A stretch of 7,163 bases of DNA from positions 1-7,163 of the forward strand of contig CAZJJG010000035.1 of assembly GCA_964546275.1 (NCBI GenBank), given 5' to 3'. A model generated the notes under the pieces. It was not told the DNA's origin and made no database searches. It saw only the letters and a program-made list of their open reading frames with translations. The stretch is from MED-G78 sp964546275. Lineage in GTDB: Bacteria; Pseudomonadota; Gammaproteobacteria; Magnimaribacterales; D2472. The translations under genes and the position numbers were made by a program. This document shows positions 1 through 6,643 of the stretch, one piece after another. Position 1 is the first letter of the stretch. Every line of letters starts with the position of its first letter.

Positions 1-2532
1 GATATAAATATTCAAGATGAGCTTAAACAGTCTTATCTAAGCTATGCATTAAGTGTTATACATGGAAGAGCTTTGCCTGATATTCGTGATGGCTTAAAAC
101 CTGTTCATAGAAGAATTTTGTTTGCCATGCATGATCTTAAAAATAGGTACAACACACCCTATAAAAAATCAGCAAGAGTTGTGGGTGATGTTATAGGTAA
201 ATACCACCCTCATGGTGATAGTGCTGTTTATGAAGCTATGGTAAGAATGGCTCAAGATTTTTCTATGCGATACATGTTAGTTGAAGGTCAAGGTAACTTT
301 GGATCGATTGATGGTGATCGCCCTGCAGCTATGAGATATACCGAAGTCAGAATGGCTAAAATGACTGATCAAATGCTTGGAGATCTAGAAAAAGAGACAG
401 TTTCTTATTCGCCAAATTATGATGGAAGTGAATTTATTCCTGATGTTCTTCCAACAAAGATCCCAACACTCTTAATTAATGGCTCCTCAGGGATTGCTGT
501 AGGGATGGCAACAAATATCCCGCCACATAACCTTACTGAGGTTATAAATGGATGTCTCAAGCTTGTAGAGAACCCAGATTCATCAATTGATGAGCTTATT
601 CAAGAGATTTCTGGGCCTGATTTCCCTACTGGTGGAACTATTGATGGTAGATCTGGAATATATGAAGCATATAAAACAGGTAGAGGCATTATCCATATTA
701 GATCTAATACATCTATTGAAGAAGATAAGTCAGGTAAACAATCTCTTATTATTGATGAAATACCTTACATGGTTAATAAAGCAAAAATGCTAGAGAAGAT
801 TGCAGAGCTAGTTAAAGAAAAGAAAATCGAAGGCATTACTGAAATCCGAGATGAATCAGATAAAGATGGTTTAAGAGTTGTTATAGAAGTTAGAAAAGGT
901 GATTCAGTAGAAGTTCTTGAGAATAATCTTTTTGCACAAACTCAACTTGAACAATCATTTGGAATCAATTTAACAGTCCTTGTAGATGGGCAGCCTAAAG
1001 AGGTTAATTTAAAAGAAATTCTAGAAGCGTTTATAAAACATAGAAAAGATATTATTACCAAGAGAACTATATTTGATCTAAAAAAATCAAGAGAAAGAGG
1101 TCATATAGTCGAAGGCTTAATGGTCGCTATAGCTAATATAGATGAAATTATAACTATCATTAAAAAGTCCAAAGATCCAAAAGTTGCAGCAGAAGCATTG
1201 GTTAAAAAACAATGGAGCGCAGGTCCTGTTGAAGCAATCCTTAAGAAGGTTGGTAAGGATGCATGTAAACCATTGGAGCTAGCAGAAGAATATGGTCTTA
1301 AAGGTAAAAAATATAAACTCTCTCCAAATCAAGCGAAAGCAATTCTTGAATTAAGATTAGGTAGACTTACAGGCCTAGAGCAAGATAACTTAAATTCTGA
1401 ATTTAGCGATATTGTTGCAAAAATTTTAGAATTACAAAAAATATTAGATGACAAAAATACACTTGAATCTCTATTGGTTAATGAGCTTAATGAAGTAAAG
1501 AATAACTTTGGGGACGAAAGAAGAACTTTAATTAATGACACTAGAAGAGGTATTACAAATGAGGACCTCATTCCTGAAGAGACTCGTGTACTAACTATTT
1601 CAAGAAGTGGATATGCTAAAACGCAGCCATTAGATGAGTACCGTGAGCAAAGAAGAGGTGGAACAGGAAAGGCAGCTGCAGCAGTTAAAGAGGAAGACTT
1701 AATACAAAATTTATATGTCTTGAGCAGTCATACGCAAATTCTTTGCTTTACAACAAAAGGTAAAGTTTTTTGGCTAAAAGTTTATGAAATACCAGTAGCT
1801 AGCAGAACTTCTAAAGGAAGACCTCTCGTTAATATGTTAAATCTTGATGATGATGAATCTGTAAGTGACATTCTTCCTGTTGGAGAATTCTCTGAAGATC
1901 AATATATCTTTATGGCTACTAGAAACGGAACTACTAAAAAAACAAATTTAAGTTTGTTTAGTAAAAAATATAAATCTGGTATTAAAGCAATTAATTTAGA
2001 TGATGATGATCGACTTATTGGAACTGCTTTAACTAATGGCAATCAAGAGATTCTATTAGCCTCATCATCTGGAAAACTTATTCGCTTTGAAGAAGAGCAA
2101 GTAAGACATATGGGGAGAACAGCTAGAGGTGTTCGAGGAATGAAGCTTAAAAAAGGTGAAAAAATAATTTCATTAATGATAGCTGATGATACTAAGACAG
2201 TATTATGTGTTTCTGAAAATGGTTATGGTAAAAAGACTAAGCTTGATGACTTCCCAGCTCATAATAGGGGTGGGCAAGGTGTAATATCAATGAAGACTAG
2301 TGAAAGAAATGGCCTTATGGTTTCTTCAGCCTTAGTGGATGATGATGCAGGAATAATGCTTATAAGCGATAAAGGAACAATGATAAGAACCTCTGTATCT
2401 CAAATACCAACATTAAGTAGAAATACCCAAGGAGTAAAAGTCATTACTCCAAAAGAGGGTGAGAAATTAATTGAATGTGTAACTATTCCAGACGAAGGTG
2501 ATGATGAGGTCGAGGAAGAGGCTGCTGAGTAA
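1..2532 (+). CDS. gyrA: DNA gyrase subunit A, 5'-truncated by the window edge
   Basis: This is the DNA-cleaving subunit of gyrase (A2B2 with GyrB), which introduces negative supercoils using ATP. The frame is open from base 1 with no start codon; the first residues (DINIQDELKQSYL) align to E. coli GyrA from about residue 10, so roughly nine residues are missing. The TTG at 73 is an internal leucine, not a start. The 843 visible residues hold the breakage-reunion domain (about 1-515), with HPHGDSAVYE at 69-78 and the catalytic tyrosine in AAMRYTE (Tyr113 = E. coli Tyr122, codon 337-339). The C-terminal DNA-wrapping beta-pinwheel runs from about 520 to 828, with six blade-like repeats and the GyrA-box QRRGGTG at 550-556. 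A short acidic tail (DEGDDEVEEEAAE) ends the protein; it is shorter than in E. coli (875 aa in full). Quinolone-relevant positions 83 and 87 are Ser and Glu. ParC is unlikely because a GyrA-box and six blades are present. The stop shares one base with the serC start. Confidence 0.97.
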   Translation, partial: DINIQDELKQSYLSYALSVIHGRALPDIRDGLKPVHRRILFAMHDLKNRYNTPYKKSARVVGDVIGKYHPHGDSAVYEAMVRMAQDFSMRYMLVEGQGNFGSIDGDRPAAMRYTEVRMAKMTDQMLGDLEKETVSYSPNYDGSEFIPDVLPTKIPTLLINGSSGIAVGMATNIPPHNLTEVINGCLKLVENPDSSIDELIQEISGPDFPTGGTIDGRSGIYEAYKTGRGIIHIRSNTSIEEDKSGKQSLIIDEIPYMVNKAKMLEKIAELVKEKKIEGITEIRDESDKDGLRVVIEVRKGDSVEVLENNLFAQTQLEQSFGINLTVLVDGQPKEVNLKEILEAFIKHRKDIITKRTIFDLKKSRERGHIVEGLMVAIANIDEIITIIKKSKDPKVAAEALVKKQWSAGPVEAILKKVGKDACKPLELAEEYGLKGKKYKLSPNQAKAILELRLGRLTGLEQDNLNSEFSDIVAKILELQKILDDKNTLESLLVNELNEVKNNFGDERRTLINDTRRGITNEDLIPEETRVLTISRSGYAKTQPLDEYREQRRGGTGKAAAAVKEEDLIQNLYVLSSHTQILCFTTKGKVFWLKVYEIPVASRTSKGRPLVNMLNLDDDESVSDILPVGEFSEDQYIFMATRNGTTKKTNLSLFSKKYKSGIKAINLDDDDRLIGTALTNGNQEILLASSSGKLIRFEEEQVRHMGRTARGVRGMKLKKGEKIISLMIADDTKTVLCVSENGYGKKTKLDDFPAHNRGGQGVISMKTSERNGLMVSSALVDDDAGIMLISDKGTMIRTSVSQIPTLSRNTQGVKVITPKEGEKLIECVTIPDEGDDEVEEEAAE
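205..234 (+). other. gyrA: Quinolone-resistance-determining core of GyrA (HPHGDSAVYE)
   Basis: The codons for the loop before the catalytic tyrosine encode H-P-H-G-D-S-A-V-Y-E. The serine (AGT, 220-222) aligns with E. coli Ser83. The glutamate (GAA, 232-234) aligns with Asp87. Both positions keep the hydroxyl and acidic side chains that anchor the quinolone water-metal bridge, so this looks like an unmutated, drug-susceptible-type allele. Susceptibility itself is an inference, because uptake and ParC are not visible here. Confidence 0.85.
1648..1668 (+). other. gyrA: GyrA-box (QRRGGTG) in the C-terminal DNA-wrapping domain
   Basis: These codons encode Q-R-R-G-G-T-G, the heptapeptide in the first blade of the pinwheel that is required for DNA wrapping and negative supercoiling by gyrase. 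E. coli has QRRGGKG; the sixth position is usually Lys or Arg but is Thr here, with Lys immediately after the final Gly. The box separates this gene from parC, whose C-terminal domain lacks an intact copy. Confidence 0.85.
2512..2521 (+). promoter_or_regulatory. Ribosome-binding site for serC inside the gyrA acidic-tail codons
   Basis: The purine run GAGGAAGAGG lies 10 nt before the serC ATG and contains good matches to the Shine-Dalgarno core. It is written in the Glu-Glu-Glu codons of the GyrA acidic tail, so the same bases serve as protein code and probable ribosome-binding site. It is the clearest Shine-Dalgarno sequence at any junction in the window and supports the ATG at 2532 as the serC start. 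Its function is inferred from sequence and spacing. Confidence 0.65.
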
Positions 2533-3608
2533 TGAGAGTCAGGAACTTCTGTGCTGGCCCAGCAGTTATAGCTGAATCTGTCTTAGAGGAAGTTAAATCA
2601 GAATTGCTTGAATGGGGTGATTCAGGTATGTCTATTATGGAAATGAGTCATAGATCATCAATCTATGATGAAGTTGCCATGACGGCTAAAAAAGATTTTA
2701 TAGATCTCATGGCCATTCCTGCTGATTACGATGTTTTATTTCTCCAAGGTGGAGCCACTCATCAATTCTCAATGGTTCCAATGAATTTTTCATCAAAAAA
2801 TAAATCAGCTGATTATTTACTTACAGGCGCATGGTCAAAAAAAGCTATATCTGAAGCTTCCAATTTATCAAATATCAATATAGTCGCTTCATCCGAAGTC
2901 GATAAATTCACTAATATTCCCGATATTGAATCTTGGAATTTAGACTCTAATGCTAAATATTTTCACTATGCTCCTAATGAGACGATTCAAGGGGTAGCTA
3001 TGCATAACCCTCCTGACATAGAGACTCCAATAGTTGCTGACATGTCTTCTGTTATTTTAAGTGAGCCTATTGATGTTTCGAGGTTTAAATTAATTTATGC
3101 AGGTGCGCAAAAAAATATTGGCCCAGCTGGATTAACAATGGTTATCATTCATAAAGAAATGTTTGAGCAAGAGAATACAGACATTCCAAATATTTTTAAA
3201 TATAGCAAGCACTCTGAAAATAACTCTATGCTTAATACTCCACCAACATTTGCATGGTATATGGCTGGAAAAGTTTTTAAATGGTTAAAAGCTAAAGGTG
3301 GGTTAGAAGCTATGAAATCACAAAATCATGAAAAAGCAGAAACTCTCTATAATTTTATTGATGCCTCAAGCTTCTACTCAAATCCTGTAAATGTTTCCGA
3401 TAGATCTATCATGAATGTGCCATTTATATTAGCTAATAGCGCACTAGATTCTTTGTTTTTAGAGCAAGCTGAGGATAGAGGATTGCTTAACTTAAAAGGC
3501 CACAGATCGGTCGGAGGAATGCGCGCTAGTATATATAATGCAATGCCAATTGATGGAGTTCATGATTTAATAGGCTTTATGAAAGATTTTGAAAAGTATA
3601 ATGGTTAA
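2532..3608 (+). CDS. serC: Phosphoserine aminotransferase
   Basis: This cytosolic PLP enzyme transaminates 3-phosphohydroxypyruvate with glutamate to O-phosphoserine, the second step of serine synthesis. In gammaproteobacteria SerC also acts on 3-hydroxy-4-phosphohydroxy-2-oxobutanoate in the DXP-dependent route to pyridoxal phosphate. The 358 residues match the family length (E. coli 362). Visible landmarks are NFCAGPA at the N-terminus, SHRS at 39-42 (substrate-binding His/Arg), QGGATHQF at 72-79, TGAW at 98-101 (the aromatic residue stacking on PLP), PNETIQG around 148-154, the PLP-lysine motif YAGAQKNIGPAG with Lys194 (codon 3111-3113), NTPPTFAWY, and the C-terminal GHRSVGGMRASIYNA. The ATG overlaps the gyrA stop by one base (TAATG) and aligns with the E. 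coli start. The 3' end overlaps pheA by 8 nt. No key residue is missing. Confidence 0.97.
   Translation: MRVRNFCAGPAVIAESVLEEVKSELLEWGDSGMSIMEMSHRSSIYDEVAMTAKKDFIDLMAIPADYDVLFLQGGATHQFSMVPMNFSSKNKSADYLLTGAWSKKAISEASNLSNINIVASSEVDKFTNIPDIESWNLDSNAKYFHYAPNETIQGVAMHNPPDIETPIVADMSSVILSEPIDVSRFKLIYAGAQKNIGPAGLTMVIIHKEMFEQENTDIPNIFKYSKHSENNSMLNTPPTFAWYMAGKVFKWLKAKGGLEAMKSQNHEKAETLYNFIDASSFYSNPVNVSDRSIMNVPFILANSALDSLFLEQAEDRGLLNLKGHRSVGGMRASIYNAMPIDGVHDLIGFMKDFEKYNG
3601..3608 (+). promoter_or_regulatory. serC/pheA 8-nt overlap, probable translational coupling
   Basis: The pheA ATG lies inside the last codons of serC, whose TAA is at 3606-3608. Only a weak purine stretch (GAAAAG at 3591-3596) precedes it. 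Ribosomes finishing serC could back up a few bases and restart, which would couple the two products. Coupling is inferred from geometry alone. Confidence 0.5.
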
Positions 3609-4695
3609 AAAAATAAGTAAAGAAAATTTAAAACAATATCGTAACAAAATAGATATTATTGATAACAAGCTCCTAAAGCTAATGCAAGCTAGAGCAGATC
3701 TTGCGCTTAAGATTGGTAAGATTAAATCAAAAATTGATCCCAAATCATCGCTTTACAAGCCAGATCGTGAAGCAGATGTCCTAAGAAAAATTCTTAAAGA
3801 TAATCAAGGCAATATTTCTGATAAAAAAGTCAAAACTATTTTTAGAGAACTAATAGCAGCATGCTTGTCCTTAGAAGAAGAAATAAAAATTGCATATCTA
3901 GGGCCTGAAGGAACGCATTCAGAGGCAGCATTGATTGATAAATTTGGTTCATCAGCTTCAAGAATTGCATCAACTTCTATCGAAGATGTTTTTAGAAAAA
4001 TTGAAAGTGGTGAAGTTTCCTTAGGATTAGTGCCCGTTGAAAATTCTTCAGAAGGTGTAATCAACTCAACACTTAACTGTTTGGCAGATCATAATTTAAA
4101 AATATGTGGAGAGACATATCTAGATATTCATCATCAACTTGCATCTGCAAATAAAATTAATCTTAGCCAAGCAAAAGTCGTAGCATCGCATCCTCAAGCC
4201 ATAGGTCAATGCTCTAAATGGATTGAAGCTAATCTTGGAAATATTGAAAGAAAAGTAATGAATAGCTCTGCAGAAGCAGCTAAGTATGCAAAGAAGAACA
4301 AGTCAGCATTGTGCATTGTAAATAATCTTGCGATAGATAAATATAAGCTTTTTTGCCAAGAAAAAAATATAGAAGATGCTCTTAATAATAAGACTCGCTT
4401 TCTTATTATTGGAAATGATTTAATTGGCAAAACCGCAAGGGACAAAACATCATTTTTAATACAGACAAAAAATGAGCCAGGGTCATTGTTAAAAATTCTT
4501 AAACCTTTTGAAAAGAAGAAAATAAATTTAAGTAAAATAGAAACTAGACCATCTAGAACTTCTTCTAAATCACATGATTTCTTTATTGATACTGAAGGTC
4601 ATCAGAATGATGCCAAGCTAAAATCTTCAATAAAAGAGATACAGTCTTTAGGTGCTTCATTAAGAATATTAGGATCATATCCTGAAGATTTATGA
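3601..4695 (+). CDS. pheA: Bifunctional chorismate mutase / prephenate dehydratase (P-protein)
   Basis: The protein converts chorismate to prephenate and then to phenylpyruvate, committing flux to phenylalanine. Of 364 residues, about 8-95 form an AroQ-type chorismate mutase helix bundle (Arg14, Arg31, Lys42 and the Arg56-Glu57 pair align with E. coli Arg11, Arg28, Lys39 and Arg51-Glu52). About 96-272 form the prephenate dehydratase domain, opening with IAYLGPEGTHSEAA and closing with the catalytic TRF triplet at 265-267. About 282-360 form an ACT domain with NEPGSLL (GALV-type) and IETRPSR (ESRP-type) motifs that usually bind phenylalanine, so feedback inhibition is likely. The E. coli Gln88 position appears to be Glu. 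I chose the ATG at 3601; a TTG at 3589 would add four residues (first codon read as Met, then K-S-I), and a TGA at 3580-3582 blocks anything earlier. The gene overlaps serC by 8 nt and hisC by 4 nt, which leaves no room for a pheL-like leader peptide directly upstream. Confidence 0.95.
   Translation: MVKKISKENLKQYRNKIDIIDNKLLKLMQARADLALKIGKIKSKIDPKSSLYKPDREADVLRKILKDNQGNISDKKVKTIFRELIAACLSLEEEIKIAYLGPEGTHSEAALIDKFGSSASRIASTSIEDVFRKIESGEVSLGLVPVENSSEGVINSTLNCLADHNLKICGETYLDIHHQLASANKINLSQAKVVASHPQAIGQCSKWIEANLGNIERKVMNSSAEAAKYAKKNKSALCIVNNLAIDKYKLFCQEKNIEDALNNKTRFLIIGNDLIGKTARDKTSFLIQTKNEPGSLLKILKPFEKKKINLSKIETRPSRTSSKSHDFFIDTEGHQNDAKLKSSIKEIQSLGASLRILGSYPEDL
4692..4695 (+). promoter_or_regulatory. 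ATGA stop/start overlap between pheA and hisC
   Basis: The four bases ATGA carry the hisC ATG and the pheA TGA. A short GAAG purine patch sits at 4684-4687, very close to the start. This is the classic termination-reinitiation arrangement and implies coupled translation of the two aromatic-pathway enzymes. Confidence 0.65.
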
Positions 4696-5789
4696 GTGAG
4701 TCAGTTTTATCTTTTATTAATAGCGGTATTGAAGATCTTCATCCATATGAGCCAGGTAGATCCATAGATGAAGTTATTGCAGAATATAATCCAGAGAAAG
4801 TTGTAAAACTAGCGAGTAATGAAAATCCACTAGGTGCATCACCAAAAGCTAAAGATGCAATAAAAAAATTAGGCAATGAATTACATTTATATCCAGATGG
4901 CGATGCTCTGAAGCTTAAAATGCAGATTGCTAAATTAGAATCAGTGTCTATTGATCAAATTATCGTAGGTAATGGGTCTAATGAAATATTAGAGCTTGCA
5001 GCAAGAGCTTTTTTAAATAAAGATTCAAGTGCTGTAATGTCAAAACATGCCTTTGCTGTATATAAAATTGTTACCCAGTCCTATGGTTCCAAAATTATTG
5101 AAGTGCCAATGATAAATTGGAAGCATGATCTAAGCAGTTTTAAGAATTATCTTGAAGATAATACTAGAGTAATATTTGTAGCAAATCCTAATAATCCTAC
5201 AGGCACATATAATACTAATAAAGAATTTAAAGAAATGATGGAGAGGATTCCTTCCTCAGTTTTGGTCGTGCTTGATCTTGCTTATTTTGAATATGTAGAT
5301 TCAGATGACTACGTCAATACAAATGAGCTGTTAAGTGAATACAAGAATCTTTTAATCACTAAAACTTTTTCAAAAATTCAGGGACTTGCTAGTTTAAGAA
5401 TTGGTTATGGGATAAGCAGTTCAGATATTAGCGGAGTTTTAAATAAAATTCGACAGCCCTTTAATGCAAATTTTTTAGCTCAAAGCGCAGCTATAGAAGC
5501 TATAAAAGACCTTGATCACATTAATCAAAGTAGAATACTAAATTCATCTGAACGCCATAGAGTCCAAGAAGCTCTAGAAGCTCTCGGAATGGATTGTATT
5601 AAATCTTATGGTAATTTCATTTCATTTAAAGGCCCTTTTAACGCTGAAACAATCTTTTTTTCTTTGATGAAAAAAGGAGTTATTGTAAGACCAATAGCTA
5701 TCTATGAGATGCCTGAATATATAAGAGTAACAATTGGAACTGCGGAGGAGAATGATTATTTCTTAGATCATTTATCAAAATTATTATGA
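4692..5789 (+). CDS. hisC: Histidinol-phosphate aminotransferase family enzyme, probably also aromatic aminotransferase
   Basis: This is a class I/II PLP aminotransferase of the HisC family, which makes histidinol phosphate from imidazole-acetol phosphate. Its 365 residues are of normal length. Motifs in order: HPYEPGR at 17-23, LASNENPLGASP at 40-51, YPDG at 67-70, NGSNE at 94-98, ANPNNPTG at 164-171 (PLP-contacting Asn168), DLAY at 195-198 (Asp and Tyr hold the PLP ring), TFSK at 225-228 with Schiff-base Lys228, the phosphate-binding Arg236 in LASLRIGYG, and a C-terminal IRVTIGT with the carboxylate-binding Arg345. The Glu usual after the DEAY Asp is Leu here. Lying between pheA and tyrA, with no other his gene in view, this is the second-copy type (HisHb in Pseudomonas nomenclature) and may transaminate phenylpyruvate, 4-hydroxyphenylpyruvate or prephenate. 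Family assignment is firm; the physiological substrate is inference. Confidence 0.92.
   Translation: MSESVLSFINSGIEDLHPYEPGRSIDEVIAEYNPEKVVKLASNENPLGASPKAKDAIKKLGNELHLYPDGDALKLKMQIAKLESVSIDQIIVGNGSNEILELAARAFLNKDSSAVMSKHAFAVYKIVTQSYGSKIIEVPMINWKHDLSSFKNYLEDNTRVIFVANPNNPTGTYNTNKEFKEMMERIPSSVLVVLDLAYFEYVDSDDYVNTNELLSEYKNLLITKTFSKIQGLASLRIGYGISSSDISGVLNKIRQPFNANFLAQSAAIEAIKDLDHINQSRILNSSERHRVQEALEALGMDCIKSYGNFISFKGPFNAETIFFSLMKKGVIVRPIAIYEMPEYIRVTIGTAEENDYFLDHLSKLL
5786..5789 (+). promoter_or_regulatory. ATGA stop/start overlap between hisC and tyrA
   Basis: The tyrA ATG and hisC TGA share the four bases ATGA. The sequence just upstream (TCAAAATTATT) has no recognisable Shine-Dalgarno motif. 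Translation of tyrA therefore probably depends on ribosomes that have just terminated on hisC. Confidence 0.65.
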
Positions 5790-6643
5790 ATTCTATTGTA
5801 ATTATCGGACTTGGATTAATGGGTGGGTCAGTAGCTAAGGCATTAAAAAATAATAATCCTAATATATTTATTAGTGCTTATGATCATAATGATTCAGCAC
5901 TAGAGTTAGCCCTAGATGTAGGCATTATTGATAAAAAAATTGAGACCCTAGAAGAAATAAATTTATTGAAATCAAGTGATGTAGATATAATAATTATTGC
6001 AGTACCAGTCATAGAAAGTCTTAAAGTATTTGATTCAATTAGTGATTTATTTAACTCAGATATAACAATTACAGATACAGCAAGCGCAAAATTATTGATT
6101 CATAATCATCTTGAAGATAATTATCAATCACCTTCAAATATAATCCTATCTCATCCCATGGCTGGCTCTCACAATACCGGAGTTGGTTATGCAGATGAAG
6201 CTATGTTTAATAATAAAAAAGTATTAGTAACCGAATTAAGCGCTGTAAATAAAAACTGCTTAGAAGCTGTTAATAGCTTATGGGAGAGTCTAGGAGCTAA
6301 TGTCTTCACAATTGATTCAAAAGAACATGATGAAATCATGTCATATGCAAGCCATTTACCTCATGTTATTTCATATGCAGTCTTAAATAGCATGATGAAG
6401 AATTCTAATAAAAATATTACAACTTTCTCCGCAGGTGGTTTAAAAGATTTTGTTCGAATTGGTGGATCAGATCCTAAAATGTGGACTGATATTTTTTTAA
6501 GTAATAAAGACAGTATTCTTAATGCTATAGAGGCACATAAACAAAGCCTCAATGAAATTAAGCAATTATTAGAACAAGATAATGATGAAACTTTGCAAGA
6601 TTTTTTATCTTCAATAAAAGAATACAAGAACTCTAAATTTTGA
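5786..6643 (+). CDS. tyrA: Prephenate dehydrogenase (TyrA, single-domain)
   Basis: The enzyme oxidatively decarboxylates prephenate (possibly also arogenate) toward tyrosine. The 285 residues begin with a Rossmann nucleotide-binding site, GLGLMGGS at 8-15. Asp33 at the end of the second strand (AYDHN) suggests NAD+ preference. Further landmarks are IIAVPV at 70-75, DTASAK at 97-102 (the D-x-A/G-S-x-K substrate-site motif), HPMAGSHNTG at 123-132 with the likely catalytic His123, SHLPH at 189-193, and GGLKDFVRIGGSDPKMW at 217-233, where Arg224 should bind the substrate carboxylate. The helical C-terminal domain ends in an acidic and lysine-rich segment. There is neither a chorismate mutase domain as in E. 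coli TyrA nor an ACT domain, and it is not fused to AroA as in Pseudomonas. The start overlaps hisC by 4 nt and the stop overlaps the aroA start by 4 nt. Prephenate versus arogenate preference cannot be read from the sequence. Confidence 0.95.
   Translation: MNSIVIIGLGLMGGSVAKALKNNNPNIFISAYDHNDSALELALDVGIIDKKIETLEEINLLKSSDVDIIIIAVPVIESLKVFDSISDLFNSDITITDTASAKLLIHNHLEDNYQSPSNIILSHPMAGSHNTGVGYADEAMFNNKKVLVTELSAVNKNCLEAVNSLWESLGANVFTIDSKEHDEIMSYASHLPHVISYAVLNSMMKNSNKNITTFSAGGLKDFVRIGGSDPKMWTDIFLSNKDSILNAIEAHKQSLNEIKQLLEQDNDETLQDFLSSIKEYKNSKF
6640..6643 (+). promoter_or_regulatory. TTGA stop/start overlap between tyrA and aroA
   Basis: The bases TTGA hold the TTG start of aroA and the TGA stop of tyrA, the same geometry as the two upstream ATGA junctions but with a weak initiator. 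An in-frame TAA at 6634-6636 prevents any earlier start except an ATT at 6637. No strong Shine-Dalgarno precedes it; the nearest purines are AAGAA at 6626-6630. The reduced start strength together with coupling may set AroA output relative to TyrA, which is an inference. Confidence 0.6.

Noticed and set aside
73..75. TTG at 73 as a possible gyrA start codon.
   Set aside because: The frame is open upstream to base 1 and those 24 codons match the conserved N-terminal region of GyrA (SYLSYALSVIHGRALPD), so the true start lies before the window.
587..793. 68-codon open frame inside gyrA on the plus strand.
   Set aside because: It lies entirely within conserved GyrA coding sequence in another frame, has a low-complexity Leu/Lys composition and no recognisable motif.
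1329..1571. Minus-strand open frame opposite gyrA.
   Set aside because: It is a Ser/Leu-rich antisense shadow of the conserved gyrA reading frame with no family signature.
1846..2350. Several short GAT runs (near 1846, 1999 and 2339) that look like a trinucleotide repeat.
   Set aside because: They are three or four Asp codons each, at loop positions of different pinwheel blades in GyrA; they are too short and scattered to be a repeat element.
3597..3602. Perfect TATAAT hexamer at the end of serC, a possible internal promoter for pheA.
   Set aside because: No TTGACA-like -35 element lies at a suitable distance (the 17-nt position reads GCTTTA), the hexamer overlaps the pheA ATG so a transcript would start beyond it, and such hexamers are frequent by chance in DNA this AT-rich.
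3804..4445. Two minus-strand open frames opposite pheA (3804-4064 and 4206-4445).
   Set aside because: Both mirror the codon pattern of pheA, whose motifs are intact through the region; neither resembles a known protein.
6361..6627. Minus-strand open frame opposite the 3' end of tyrA.
   Set aside because: It is antisense to conserved TyrA motifs, rich in Leu/Ser/Cys as expected for an antisense frame of AT-rich code, and has no independent support.
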